From: Eubacteriaceae bacterium
GTDB lineage: Bacteria > Bacillota > Clostridia > Peptostreptococcales > Anaerovoracaceae
DNA length: 64,000 bases
Direction: 5' to 3'
NCBI GenBank assembly: GCA_902362805.1
Contig: CABIXY010000001.1
Coordinates: 674,358-738,357 of the forward strand
Position 1 is the first letter of the stretch. Each line of letters begins with the position of its first letter. Below the pieces are notes generated by a model. It did no database searches, was not told the DNA's origin, and worked only from the letters and a program-made list of their open reading frames with translations. This document shows positions 24,909 to 33,590 of the stretch, in pieces. The position numbers and the translations under genes are program-made.

Positions 24909-24952
24909 TGCATCACAGTACTACTCTATATATAGAGTAGTACTGTGATGCA
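24909..24952. promoter_or_regulatory. 44-bp perfect palindrome, probable PadR operator
   Basis: The half-site runs from 24909 to 24930 (TGCATCACAGTACTACTCTA plus TA), and 24931-24952 is its exact reverse complement, with no loop. It ends 22 bp before the padR start and 54 bp from the creatininase start on the other strand, so it lies in the shared divergent promoter region. PadR proteins bind dyads of this place, though rarely this long and perfect. Confidence 0.75.
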
Positions 24953-24974
24953 GCATTGTCAAGGAGAAATTTTA

Positions 24975-25516
24975 TGTTATCAAAAACAATGGCGATTCTG
25001 CTGGGTATCATAGAGCAGCAGCCGGTTAACGCATATGAACTGAACAAATGGTTATCAGTAATGCACGTACGGGACTGGTACAACATTGCAAGTTCCACCG
25101 TTTACGCCACATTGAAGGCAGCAGAAAAAAAGGATTATATTACAGGTACTATAGAGAAATCAGGTAATATGCCGGACAAGACAATATATTCCATGACAGA
25201 TAAGGGGCGTGCGGAGTTTTTAGAAACCATAAAAAACTTTCTGGCGGATTTTGAATATGATATTACGCCATTTCATATTGGTTTGTTCTTTGTTAAAGCC
25301 ATAGACAGGCAGGAGGCGACAGCTTTGCTGGAAAACAGGGTTGTCCTGCTGAAAAAATATGAGGAAGGAATCAACCGGCAGCTGAAACAGATTGCCAAGT
25401 CAGAGGCGCCGAAACTGGTGGTTTTGAATCTCAAGCAGAATCTCTATATCGTCCAAGCCCAGCAAAAAGGAGCAGCGGAAATTTTGCTTGAGATGAAGGC
25501 AACGAAAGGAGCGTAG
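24975..25516 (+). CDS. PadR family transcriptional regulator
   Basis: 180 residues from the ATG 7 nt after AAGGAG. The N-terminal winged helix has MAILLGIIEQQPVNAYELNKWLSVM, then ASSTVYATLKAAEKKDYITGTIEKSG and YSMTDKGRAEFLETI; the C-terminal half is a helical dimerisation domain of the PadR/Vir type (residues 90-180). It is directly followed by a membrane protein gene, its likely target or partner. A 44-bp palindrome just upstream suggests autoregulation. Confidence 0.88.
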
Positions 25517-25520
25517 AAAT

Positions 25521-25937
25521 TTGAAAGACAAAATGAAGAAAGCATTTACAGCTGCCATCGCTTACGGTCTGCTTGCAGGCATTATTGTAGCCATCGTTGC
25601 CATCATAGCCTATTTTGGCGGCGCAATTATGAAAGTTTTTGGCTTTGAATATGAGTCGCCCGGCAGCATTGTCTTATTTTTTCTAATCGCGGGTATTGCA
25701 GGGTTTCCGGCAGAAATCATCGCACGAGCCTTTCCGAAGGCTCTGCTGTCTTTGGAGAAAATAACGGCTCGAGGAGCAAAAATATTATTTTTGGTATTGG
25801 ACACTGCGGTCACAGCAGTGACGATGGCCATCGTAGACTATTTTATGGACAGCGTATCTGCTAGCGATATCTCCATTTTGGTAATCAGCTTGATTTTGGC
25901 GATCCTGTCCAGAGAAAATTTTGATGAAAGAGTGTGA
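25521..25937 (+). CDS. Small four-helix membrane protein
   Basis: 138 residues, starting with TTG at 25521 9 nt after AAAGGAG (an ATG follows at 25533). Four hydrophobic segments at about 10-35, 48-65, 80-105 and 112-130. No family recognised. It lies 4 bp after padR and 5 bp before the acetyltransferase gene. PadR repressors in Firmicutes often control adjacent membrane proteins of unknown function, which fits here. Confidence 0.7.
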   Translation: MKDKMKKAFTAAIAYGLLAGIIVAIVAIIAYFGGAIMKVFGFEYESPGSIVLFFLIAGIAGFPAEIIARAFPKALLSLEKITARGAKILFLVLDTAVTAVTMAIVDYFMDSVSASDISILVISLILAILSRENFDERV

Positions 25938-25942
25938 TAAAT

Positions 25943-26467
25943 ATGAATTTTGTAAGAATGACGTCCGCAGATGATCCTCTGTACGAGGTGGCCATGGAAC
26001 TCTATGGCAAGAGCTTTCCGAGCCATGAACAGAGGGAAGACGACTGCCAAAGAAAAATTATGAATACCTCAGATTACCATTTTGACTTGATTTACGACGA
26101 AGGGGCCTTTGCAGGTATCATTCTGTATTGGCAGTCAGCACACTTTATCTACGTTGAGCATTTTTGTATTGACCCCAATTTGAGAAATAAAAACTACGGT
26201 CAGCGGGCCCTGAAGCTATTAAAAGAGAAGGGAAAGACGATCATTTTGGAAATTGATCCACCTGAGGATGAGATAGCAAAGAGACGGCAGGGTTTCTACG
26301 AGCGGGCGGGATTTTGTGTCAACAGTTTCGCCCATGTGCATCCTCCTTACCGCCAAGGGAACCAGGGACACGGTCTGGCAGTCATGTCCTATCCGGCAAA
26401 GCTGACCCAGGCGGCTTATGAGGAATTCGACTCTTACTTAAAGAACGTAGTTATGGAGAAGGTATAG
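25943..26467 (+). CDS. GNAT family N-acetyltransferase
   Basis: 174 residues. The GNAT core shows LYGKSFPSHEQRE at the N-terminus, then FIYVEHFCIDPNLRNKNYGQRALKLL, where the motif-A loop R-N-K-N-Y-G-Q matches the acetyl-CoA pyrophosphate loop Q/RxxGxG/A in altered form. FYERAGF is the motif-B equivalent. The substrate is unknown. Third gene of the padR unit. Confidence 0.82.
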   Translation: MNFVRMTSADDPLYEVAMELYGKSFPSHEQREDDCQRKIMNTSDYHFDLIYDEGAFAGIILYWQSAHFIYVEHFCIDPNLRNKNYGQRALKLLKEKGKTIILEIDPPEDEIAKRRQGFYERAGFCVNSFAHVHPPYRQGNQGHGLAVMSYPAKLTQAAYEEFDSYLKNVVMEKV

Positions 26468-26512
26468 TAGAGTTTGCAGAATTGCTAGTTAGGACAGGAG
26501 TTTTCCCTAAAG

Positions 26513-26546
26513 AAAACGCGCAAACCATCAGAGGATTGCGCGTTTT
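26513..26546. terminator. Bidirectional terminator between padR unit and YheO-like gene
   Basis: AAAACGCGCAA (26513-26523) pairs perfectly with TTGCGCGTTTT (26536-26546). It lies between convergent genes, with T residues on both sides. Confidence 0.85.
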
Positions 26547-26561
26547 GTTGTGCATGTGATT

Positions 26562-27221
26562 CTATTTTTTCTCTTTTCCCCGGGCTTCCTCCAGGTAATT
26601 GTACAGCGTAAATTTTGATATATCCAGAAGTTCACAGACTGTCTGGCCGGATTTCTGAATCATGAACACGCCGCGTTCGTCTAGGAACTTCAAGAGTTTG
26701 ATTTTAGCTTCTTTGTTCATCTTGTCCGGCGGCATGCCGATCTGTGCCAAACCTTCTGCGATGAGGCTGTCCATCAAGCCATGAATAGAAGTGACCGGCC
26801 TGTCGAACTCGTCGTCGCTGGCAAGACGGTTGGTTTCGAAATATTTGTTATCGGACATTCCCTTGATGGCGTTTTCCAGCGCGACCAAATCTGTGATGTC
26901 CTGGTTGATGCACATGGAACTGTTGAGAATGCCGTCGTCATCGAAGAAATTCACTGTGGAGGAACGAACCATGCGGCCGTCGGCAGTATGGGTGATATAA
27001 CGAACCTTTTCCATGGCATGGGTTTCTCTCTTCATGTAGCGCAGGAAGGACTGCGTCGGACCGTCCCCGATGCGGCGACCCGTTACGTGACCGTTGACGA
27101 TGTATACGATGGTGTGGTCAATATCGCCCGTAAAGTCGTGGACGACAACTTCTGTGTTGGGGCCAAACTGTGCGGCGATCAAATCGGCTACCTGCTTTAG
27201 CTGCTTTTCATTTTTTATCAT
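26562..27221 (-). CDS. YheO/DauR-type PAS-HTH transcriptional regulator
   Basis: 219 residues from MIKNEKQLKQV, 7 nt after AGGAGA. The N-terminal PAS-like YheO domain (residues 10-115) has NTEVVVHDFTGDIDHTIVYIVNGHVTGR and VNFFDDDGILNSSMCINQDIT; the C-terminal HTH (residues 165-215) has KLLKFLDERGVFMIQKS and VCELLDISKFTLYNYLEE. Relatives such as DauR respond to amino-acid-related ligands. It is divergent from ptb-buk, so it may control butyrate-kinase expression; this is inferred from position. Confidence 0.85.
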   Translation of the reverse strand: MIKNEKQLKQVADLIAAQFGPNTEVVVHDFTGDIDHTIVYIVNGHVTGRRIGDGPTQSFLRYMKRETHAMEKVRYITHTADGRMVRSSTVNFFDDDGILNSSMCINQDITDLVALENAIKGMSDNKYFETNRLASDDEFDRPVTSIHGLMDSLIAEGLAQIGMPPDKMNKEAKIKLLKFLDERGVFMIQKSGQTVCELLDISKFTLYNYLEEARGKEKK

Positions 27222-27448
27222 TTTATCGTCTCCTGATTTCCCCCTTAGACCGTAAGGGCACTTTCGCAAATTAGCATATTCATTATATCAATTTTTCAGT
27301 CTCATTGCAACTACTTATCAAACAAAAAGTTATAATATCAAAATAAAAATTTGAGAACCGAAATGGCTTAATTCTGTGCACACTTGCTGTTTCGCACATA
27401 ACAGTGTAAAAGTATTCTGACAAAAAGTTTTTGATTCTAAAAAAGAAT
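27222..27448. other. AT-rich intergenic region between YheO-like gene and ptb
   Basis: Part of a 353-bp divergent gap. Apart from the ptb promoter described separately I see no convincing palindrome, gene or terminator; a weak GTGCACA...TTTCGCACA repetition lies near 27376-27400. Confidence 0.5.
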
Positions 27449-27477
27449 TTGACCAGGAGCTGCAAAAATGCTATTCT
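27449..27477 (+). promoter_or_regulatory. Probable ptb-buk promoter
   Basis: -35 TTGACC (27449-27454), 17 bp, -10 TATTCT (27472-27477), about 100 bp before the ptb start. Confidence 0.55.
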
Positions 27478-27574
27478 TATGTTAGAAAACGGTTACCTTC
27501 AGTCGATAGAGGTGCACGACCTTTGCAGCCTGTATCTCCTTGTCAACTGTAGGTGAAAACGGGAGGACACACTT

Positions 27575-28486
27575 ATGGTATTTAGAAATTTTGAGGAGCT
27601 GGAGGGTTCGTTTCACGCATCCTCGAAAAAGACCGTTGTCGTAGCAGCTGCACAGGACAAATCCGCTTTGACTGCAGTGAACGCATGCCGAAAAGACGGC
27701 TTGATCGACGCAATTCTCGTAGGCGATGAAACGCTGATCAAAGAAGAAATCAAACACTTCCATGGAGAGATGGATGATGTGCCCATTGTCCATGCGGAAA
27801 CATTGGAAGAGGCGGCAAAAAAAGCCTGTCTCTGTGTCCGTGATGGCCAGGCGGATTTTATTTTAAAAGGAAAAATAGATACAGGAATTCTGCTGAAAGC
27901 CGCCGTTGCGGAGGAAAATGGGCTTCGCACAGGGAAACTGATGAGTCACCTGGCTTTTTTAAAGATTCCCAACTATCACAAGATTATCGTGCTGACTGAC
28001 AGCGGTATGGTTTTGTATCCGACACTGGAACAGAAAAAAGAAATCATCGAAAATGCAGTGGAAAATCTGCGGAATATGGGATATGACGAACCGAAGGTAG
28101 GAATTCTGGCAGCAGTGGAGAAAGTCAATCCCAAGCAGCCAGAGACCGTGGATGCAGCGGAGCTGACAGAGATGTACAAGCGCGGTCAGATCAAAGACTG
28201 TATCGTAGAAGGCCCATTGTCCTACGACATTTTGATGAGCAGAGAATCAGCCCATAAGAAAGGTTTTGACAGCGAGCTGGTGGGCAATGCGGATATTTTG
28301 GTCGTGCCGAATATGCCTTGCGGCAATATTCTTGGCAAAGCGCTTCTCTTTTCCGCTGAAGCGGACATGGCAGGTCTGATTGTAGGAGCGAAAGCGCCCA
28401 TCGCATTGACTTCCAGAGGCGCAACAGAAAAAGAAAAACGTCAGTCCCTGCTTTTGGCGGCGGCATGTGCGAAAGGAGCGAGATAA
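27575..28486 (+). CDS. ptb: Phosphate butyryltransferase
   Basis: 303-residue enzyme of the phosphate acetyl/butyryltransferase family: converts butyryl-CoA and phosphate to butyryl phosphate. Family marks: ADFILKGKIDTGILLKAAV, GKLMSHLAFLKIP, LTDSGMVLYPTLEQKKEII and ADILVVPNMPCGNILGKAL. Length is typical. The stop is followed after 1 bp by the butyrate kinase start. With Buk it forms ATP at the end of butyrate (or branched-chain acyl) fermentation; the acyl preference cannot be read from sequence alone. Confidence 0.93.
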   Translation: MVFRNFEELEGSFHASSKKTVVVAAAQDKSALTAVNACRKDGLIDAILVGDETLIKEEIKHFHGEMDDVPIVHAETLEEAAKKACLCVRDGQADFILKGKIDTGILLKAAVAEENGLRTGKLMSHLAFLKIPNYHKIIVLTDSGMVLYPTLEQKKEIIENAVENLRNMGYDEPKVGILAAVEKVNPKQPETVDAAELTEMYKRGQIKDCIVEGPLSYDILMSRESAHKKGFDSELVGNADILVVPNMPCGNILGKALLFSAEADMAGLIVGAKAPIALTSRGATEKEKRQSLLLAAACAKGAR

Positions 28487-28487
28487 C

Positions 28488-29558
28488 ATGGCAGAATATA
28501 TCTTAGTGATCAATCCCGGTTCAACCTCTACAAAGGTTGCAATCTACGATGGAGAGAAAGAAATCAATACGTGCAGCATCGATCACTCGGCAGAGGAACT
28601 GAAAGCCTTTAAAGAAATCAACGATCAGCTGGATTTCCGCAGAGCCGCTGTGCTGGATTACCTGAAGGGGCAGAACTTTGACCTTACTGATCTGTCAGCC
28701 ATTGCGGCAAGAGGCGGCATTGTCGGACAGCTTGACAGCGGCGCCTATCTGGTAGACGAAGTCTTTGCTCAGGCCTCCCGCCATTCTACAATCCCGCACC
28801 CAGCGAATCTTTCGCCGATTATCGCTTACCAATTGGCAGAACAGGCGGCAACAGGCATTCATGGCTATGTCTATGATGCGGTCTGCGGATGCGGTGTGCC
28901 AGACCCAATCTTCACTTATACCGGCGTACCGGAAATAGAGAAGCCTTTCCTGACCCACGTACTCAACAGCCGTGCGGTCAGCATCGAACAGGCAAGGCGA
29001 GACGGGGTCAAATTAGAGGACACGACTTATATCGTCTGTCATTTGGGCGGCGGCGTCACTTCCAATCTCATCAAAGGCGGCAAGGTCGTGGAATTTGTCG
29101 GCGATGACGAAGGTGGATTTTCCCCTGAGCGTTCCGGCGGCGTGCCGTGTAGAGAACTAGTCAAATTTTGTTTTCGAAGCGGCTTGACGGAGAAGGAGGT
29201 ACAGAAGAAGCTGAAAGGTCAGGGCGGACTGATCGCTTATCTGGGAGTTAATGATCTCAGAGAAGCAGAAAAAATGGCAGAGACTGATCCGCAGGCGAAA
29301 ATCATCATCGACGCGATGATCATGCAGTTATCGACGGATATCGGCTCGCTGGCTCCAATCGTCTATGGCAAAGTGGATAAAATCATTCTGACGGGTGGTA
29401 TGGCATACTCTGATTATCTGACTTCAGAGATGAAGAAACGGGTTGGCTTTATCGCCCCTGTCGAAGTCATTCCAGGTACTTTCGAAATGGAGGCGCTGGC
29501 AAAGGGCATCCACAGAGTCATCACAGGTCAGGAAGAAGCGCATATATTAGAGAGATAA
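28488..29558 (+). CDS. buk: Butyrate kinase
   Basis: 356-residue member of the acetate kinase/ASKHA family. LVINPGSTSTKVAIYDGE is the N-terminal phosphate-1 motif, CHLGGGVTSNLIKGGKVVEFVGD contains the second phosphate-binding motif, and ILTGGMAYSD the adenosine motif. Transfers phosphate from butyryl phosphate to ADP. I start at the ATG of MAEYILVIN, after GAAAGGAG that lies inside the ptb end. Terminated at 29584-29620. Confidence 0.94.
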   Translation: MAEYILVINPGSTSTKVAIYDGEKEINTCSIDHSAEELKAFKEINDQLDFRRAAVLDYLKGQNFDLTDLSAIAARGGIVGQLDSGAYLVDEVFAQASRHSTIPHPANLSPIIAYQLAEQAATGIHGYVYDAVCGCGVPDPIFTYTGVPEIEKPFLTHVLNSRAVSIEQARRDGVKLEDTTYIVCHLGGGVTSNLIKGGKVVEFVGDDEGGFSPERSGGVPCRELVKFCFRSGLTEKEVQKKLKGQGGLIAYLGVNDLREAEKMAETDPQAKIIIDAMIMQLSTDIGSLAPIVYGKVDKIILTGGMAYSDYLTSEMKKRVGFIAPVEVIPGTFEMEALAKGIHRVITGQEEAHILER

Positions 29559-29583
29559 ATTGTTTTTCATTTATCATATTTGA

Positions 29584-29620
29584 ACCGGAGCTGACGCTAA
29601 AGACGCGGCTCTGGTTTTTT
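29584..29620 (+). terminator. Terminator of ptb-buk
   Basis: ACCGGAGC (29584-29591) pairs with GCTCTGGT (29608-29615, one G-U pair), followed by TTTTT. Confidence 0.8.
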
Positions 29621-29660
29621 GTTATATGGTCAGGGGAATGCAGGCTCAGATAACGCTTTA

Positions 29661-29700
29661 TGCCATCATGCCCTGCTTTTTTGAAAAATGAAGGCGTGCC
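29661..29700 (+). repeat. Short dispersed repeat, copy 1
   Basis: A 40-bp stretch with CTGCTTTTTT and AATGAAGGCG matches 41802-41841 at 33 of 40 positions. It has no coding sense and lies between buk and the LysR gene. Confidence 0.5.
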
Positions 29701-29797
29701 ATTTTACTTCATTCCCTTGCCATGTTCCCGGCAGTGCATATCTTGACGCAGCGCGTGCCAGATGCTATATTGAGAAGAAGCAGAAGGAGGTGGAAGT

Positions 29798-30715
29798 ATG
29801 CAGTTACAGCAGTTGGAATATTTCGTCAAAGTGGCAGAACTGGGCAGCCTGAACAAAGCGGCAGAGGTCTTTTATGTGACACAGCCGGCGCTGAGCAAGG
29901 CGATTCAGAACCTGGAGCAGGAAATCGGGGCAAAGGTGCTGTGCAGAACCAATAAAGGCGTCTCTATGACAGAAGATGGAAAAAAACTCTACGAATACGC
30001 CAAGGTCATCCTATCACATGTGGATTTAATCAGAGATATCAAGGCCAAAGATGCACTGCAGACTCTGTCAGTGGCTTCTTATCCGCTGATTTCCATGTCA
30101 CGCATCATCGCTGACTTCTATAACCGCCAATCGGATAGGAACGTGACGATCAGATTAAAAGAGGACAGGCTGATGCAGGTTATTGACCACGTGTATGAGG
30201 GCAGGGATGAAATCGGTTTTTTGCTGATCAACAATTCCCAACTGCGGGAAGTGAAGAACACGCTGAAATATAAGGGACTGTCATTAGAGATTCTCGGACA
30301 CGACACCTGGTATGCAAATGTAGGTGAACACAACCCTTTGTACGATAAAGAGCTCGTTACCATGCAGGAGCTGATTCAGTACCCCATCGTCAGACTCCAT
30401 GACGACCACTATTCCAATCTGACTAATTATCTGCGCATTGATGGAATCTTGCTAAGAGACAGCTGGAAGCATATTTATGTCAGCGATAATGCCGGGTTGG
30501 TGAACGTGATGCGCCATACAGACGCCTACCGTTTCGGACCGGGCCTGAGCAACCGAGATTTTGCGGATCTCGGCATCAGAAGTATTCCGATCAGAAACTG
30601 CGATGTGGATGTGGTGGTGGGTTGGATTAAAAAGAAGTCTGCCGCTTTGAGCCCCATTGGGGAAGCCTTTGTACGCCTTCTGGAGGAATGGACAGAGGCA
30701 GAGCTTAGAACATAA
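29798..30715 (+). CDS. LysR family transcriptional regulator
   Basis: 305 residues, SD GAAGGAGGTG. The N-terminal HTH reads QLQQLEYFVKVAELGSLNKAAEVFYVTQPALSKAIQNLE, a canonical LysR pattern; the rest is the periplasmic-binding-protein-like effector domain. It stands alone between the ptb-buk terminator and the M20 peptidase operon on the same strand, so either could be its target. No LysR-type T-N11-A site stood out. Confidence 0.9.
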   Translation: MQLQQLEYFVKVAELGSLNKAAEVFYVTQPALSKAIQNLEQEIGAKVLCRTNKGVSMTEDGKKLYEYAKVILSHVDLIRDIKAKDALQTLSVASYPLISMSRIIADFYNRQSDRNVTIRLKEDRLMQVIDHVYEGRDEIGFLLINNSQLREVKNTLKYKGLSLEILGHDTWYANVGEHNPLYDKELVTMQELIQYPIVRLHDDHYSNLTNYLRIDGILLRDSWKHIYVSDNAGLVNVMRHTDAYRFGPGLSNRDFADLGIRSIPIRNCDVDVVVGWIKKKSAALSPIGEAFVRLLEEWTEAELRT

Positions 30716-30751
30716 GAAAAGTCGCAGAGAAAATAAAAAAACGAGATGCTG

Positions 30752-30793
30752 CCGGGTGCAGATGGTGATAAATGCCATTTGTACCCGGTTTTT
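30752..30793 (+). terminator. Terminator after the LysR gene
   Basis: CCGGGT/ACCCGG outer stem with ATGG/CCAT inner stem (30752-30788), then TTTTT. Confidence 0.82.
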
Positions 30794-30955
30794 GATTTAC
30801 GATTCGACCCTTATGTCAGAATCCATTTGCTATAAAAATAAGTTATGACTCAGGTCGTAAAAAAGTGAATTATACAAGTTGAAAGAAAATTGGTAAAATT
30901 CAATTAAACAATGACGAGGCGCCCAAAGTCATGCACATGAAAGGATTGATACGAT

Positions 30956-32116
30956 ATGAAAGAAGTTTTTATAAAAATCAATGAATATGTTGAACGGCAC
31001 CGACAGGAAATGATTGACCTATGGGAGAAATTAGTGAACATCGACAGCGGCACTGCCAATGGGGATGGTGTCAGGGAAGTCTGCACAGTTTTGCGAAAAG
31101 AGATGAGTGCCATTGATATGCAGACGAAGGTCATCGAAAGCGGACCGACAGGACCGGTCCTGGTCGGTGAATGGAACCGAGAGGCAAACACTGCACCGAT
31201 TATTCTCATCGGTCATATGGATACTGTTTTTCCTGATGGCACGGCAAAGGAAAGCCCTTTCCGCATTGACGAGGAGGGGCGCGCTTATGGACCAGGCGTG
31301 CTGGATATGAAGGCCGGTCTGGTCATTGCAATCTATGCAATCAAAGCCCTTCAGACCATCGGTTATGGCAAGCACCCCATAAAATGTGTCTTTGCAGGCG
31401 ATGAAGAAAAAATACACGTAAAATCCAACGCTAAAGCGATTTTGGCGGAAGAGATGAAAGGCGCTGCCGCAGCTTTTAACTTTGAGACTGGTTACCTGGA
31501 TGACGGACTAGTGGTGGGCAGAAAAGGCGGCGGCATGGCGGTTTTGACGGTTCACGGCGTAGCAGTTCACTCGGGTATTGCGCCAGAGAAGGGGAGGAGT
31601 GCCATTCTGGAGATGTCTCACAAAATCGTGGAACTGGAAAGTAAAAATAATTTGCAGCGGGGCAAGCTCATCAATTGCGGTGAAATCACAGGCGGTACCA
31701 ACTCCAATACCATCCCGGGAGAATGCCAAGTTGTTATCGCCTTCCGCTTTCCGTCAGCAGACATACGGGATGAAATCGTGGCGGATATTCAGACTGTGGC
31801 AGCCAAGACCCATGTGAAAGGGACGAATGCACAGGTCAATATCAAAGCGATGATGGAATGTATGGAAAGTACCGAGGGTGTTTTAAGCCTGTTCGAGCAT
31901 GTGAAAAGAACAGCAGAGGAGTGTGGGTATGGCGATGTCCACGCGTTTACTGTAGGCGGCGTATCTGACTCAGGAATCGCTGTAACAGAAGGCGTACCGG
32001 CGGTCTGCGCTATGGGCGTCAAGGGGTCAGGTAATCACACGGCGGAAGAGTTTGCAGTGGTGGAATCCTTGTTCAGCAGAACGCTCCTGGCTGCCAGCTC
32101 TATTTATACCCTGTAA
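30956..32116 (+). CDS. M20 family metallopeptidase (glutamate carboxypeptidase-like)
   Basis: 386 residues. The two-zinc M20 site is visible: ILIGHMDTVFPDGT (His and Asp), YGPGVLDMKAGL (bridging Asp), CVFAGDEEKIH (catalytic Glu-Glu) and ETGYLDDGLVVGRKG. The dimerisation lid domain follows, and GSGNHTAEEFAVVES near the C-terminus gives the last ligand. It is closest in pattern to carboxypeptidase G2-type enzymes that release a C-terminal acidic residue. No signal peptide: it acts on imported peptides. First gene of an operon with two YjiH/YjiG-like membrane proteins. Confidence 0.88.
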   Translation: MKEVFIKINEYVERHRQEMIDLWEKLVNIDSGTANGDGVREVCTVLRKEMSAIDMQTKVIESGPTGPVLVGEWNREANTAPIILIGHMDTVFPDGTAKESPFRIDEEGRAYGPGVLDMKAGLVIAIYAIKALQTIGYGKHPIKCVFAGDEEKIHVKSNAKAILAEEMKGAAAAFNFETGYLDDGLVVGRKGGGMAVLTVHGVAVHSGIAPEKGRSAILEMSHKIVELESKNNLQRGKLINCGEITGGTNSNTIPGECQVVIAFRFPSADIRDEIVADIQTVAAKTHVKGTNAQVNIKAMMECMESTEGVLSLFEHVKRTAEECGYGDVHAFTVGGVSDSGIAVTEGVPAVCAMGVKGSGNHTAEEFAVVESLFSRTLLAASSIYTL

Positions 32117-32129
32117 GGAGGAAAGAACA

Positions 32130-32768
32130 ATGGAAGAGAAAAAAGAAAAAATGAAAATCGGAATCGGCGCATGGATTGCCTTGATTTTCTTTATCGTCAT
32201 ATTATCAGGGGTATTCAGAACCAGCGATACGCCGCTGCAGATTCTGGACTTAACCAATTTAACAGGTAACTTTGGACTGATTGGAGAGACGGAGAGCAAT
32301 TTCATCGGAAGCGGAGGAAGCGGCGCAAAGGACGGCTTTATGGCGGGCCTCAACCTGCTGCCGGGCATCATGCTGTTTTGCGGCCTGCTGGGTGTCTTCG
32401 AACAGATGAAAGCCTTTGACGCTTCGGAAATCGTGTTCCGTCCCATCCTAAAGCCCCTGCTCGGCATTCCGGGGAGATGCGGCGTCGCTTTTGTCAGCAG
32501 CTTCAACGGTTCAGACGTGGCAGCCATCATGACTCGCGACCTCTACGAGGCAGGAGATATCACTGACGACCAGAGGACGATTTTTGTCTCTTATCAATAC
32601 GCGGCTTCAGCATGCATCACCAATACCATCAACTGCGGCGCGCCGATTCTGGCTTTTTGCCCCATCGCGCTGGGTGTCATCATCGTCATCGAGTTTGTCT
32701 GCAAGCTGATTGGAGCTAATCTGGTTCGTCTGATTCTCAGATTGTCCAACAAAAAGAAAGGAGCGTAA
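32130..32768 (+). CDS. YjiH-like nucleoside-recognition domain membrane protein
   Basis: 212 residues from ATG after AAGGAGG. Helix 1 (about residues 12-32) is followed by a soluble loop, then GATE/nucleoside-recognition segments: AGLNLLPGIMLFCGLLGVFEQ, PGRCGVAFVSSFNGSDVAAIM and GAPILAFCPIALGVIIVIEF. In E. coli yjiH and yjiG sit beside the isoaspartyl dipeptidase gene iadA, so this pair with a peptidase suggests a conserved peptide or amino-acid transport unit. The pore model is an inference from the GATE family. Confidence 0.8.
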   Translation: MEEKKEKMKIGIGAWIALIFFIVILSGVFRTSDTPLQILDLTNLTGNFGLIGETESNFIGSGGSGAKDGFMAGLNLLPGIMLFCGLLGVFEQMKAFDASEIVFRPILKPLLGIPGRCGVAFVSSFNGSDVAAIMTRDLYEAGDITDDQRTIFVSYQYAASACITNTINCGAPILAFCPIALGVIIVIEFVCKLIGANLVRLILRLSNKKKGA

Positions 32769-32771
32769 GCC

Positions 32772-33263
32772 ATGGGCGAGAATAAACAATTAACAAAAAA
32801 ACCGTCGATCATCAGTACGTTCTTAGGGGGCTGCTACAGGGGGTTTGAGGTAGGTATTAAGAACATCGTTCCAGCCATGATTCTGGGATATACGTTAGTT
32901 TACATCTTACAGGCTACCGGCGTCATGGACTTGCTGGGCAACGTGCTGTCGCCAGTCATGGGTGTCTTTGGACTGCCAGGGGAAGCTGTCGCCGTGCTGA
33001 TTTCTGCATTCTTTGCCAAAGCGGCAGGCTGCGGCACGGCAGCGACAATGTATGCCAGCGGCATTCTCACCATGGGTCAGGCGACCATGCTCTTTCCAGC
33101 CTGTATTCTCATGGGAACTCTGATTGGTCACTATGCCAGAATCGTGCTGGTGGCTGATGCCAACAAGAAATGGCACGGGCTGCTACTGGCCGTACCCCTT
33201 TTCGACGCAGTGATTTCGTTATTCATGATGAAAATTATTCTGGCCTTCATGGGTATTGAGTAA
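32772..33263 (+). CDS. YjiG-like nucleoside-recognition domain membrane protein
   Basis: 163 residues, 3 bp after the YjiH-like gene. Four to five helices with FEVGIKNIVPAMILGYTLVY, MGVFGLPGEAVAVLISAFFAKAAGC and ILMGTLIGHYARIVLVADAN. It belongs to the same GATE/SpmB-like superfamily as its neighbour; the two probably form one heteromeric membrane complex. Confidence 0.8.
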   Translation: MGENKQLTKKPSIISTFLGGCYRGFEVGIKNIVPAMILGYTLVYILQATGVMDLLGNVLSPVMGVFGLPGEAVAVLISAFFAKAAGCGTAATMYASGILTMGQATMLFPACILMGTLIGHYARIVLVADANKKWHGLLLAVPLFDAVISLFMMKIILAFMGIE

Positions 33264-33275
33264 GGAGGTATGGTG

Positions 33276-33479
33276 ATGTCAAAACAAATCGCCTTGGCCA
33301 TGCAGCGGGTTGGCATGATTCTGATTGTAACAGTGATGCTGCTGGATCACTTTGTTTTCCAGATTGAGGAAGGTTTTATCCTCACTTGCGCGATCATCTC
33401 GGCTGTACTTCTGGCCGTATCCATCAGCAGGTTGAAATACATAGAAGTAAAGGAAGACTGTGGTCAAGCTGGAAAGTAG
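33276..33479 (+). CDS. Small two-helix membrane protein of the M20 operon
   Basis: 67 residues from the ATG 6 nt after AAGGAGGT (a second ATG lies at 33270, too close to the site). Two hydrophobic segments, residues 8-25 and 33-50, then a charged tail KYIEVKEDCGQAGK. No family recognised. It is the last gene before a terminator and may be an accessory subunit of the YjiH/YjiG pair. Confidence 0.65.
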   Translation: MSKQIALAMQRVGMILIVTVMLLDHFVFQIEEGFILTCAIISAVLLAVSISRLKYIEVKEDCGQAGK

Positions 33480-33530
33480 GACGAAAATACAGAGCATATG
33501 GAGGTTATCCTATGCTCTGCTTTTTCGTCC
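33479..33530 (+). terminator. Terminator of the M20 operon
   Basis: AGAGCATA/TATGCTCT inner stem inside a GGACGAAAA/TTTTCGTCC outer stem, with a run of T in the 3' arm. Confidence 0.8.
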
Positions 33531-33590
33531 TTGACATACCGCCTATCATTATATAGAATTTTCTCAAAGCTTGATTAGGAGGTACATCAT

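Noticed and set aside
27222..27574. Riboswitch or T-box upstream of ptb
   Set aside because: No T-box motif (TGGNACCGCG-like), no terminator/antiterminator pair and no known aptamer core could be recognised.
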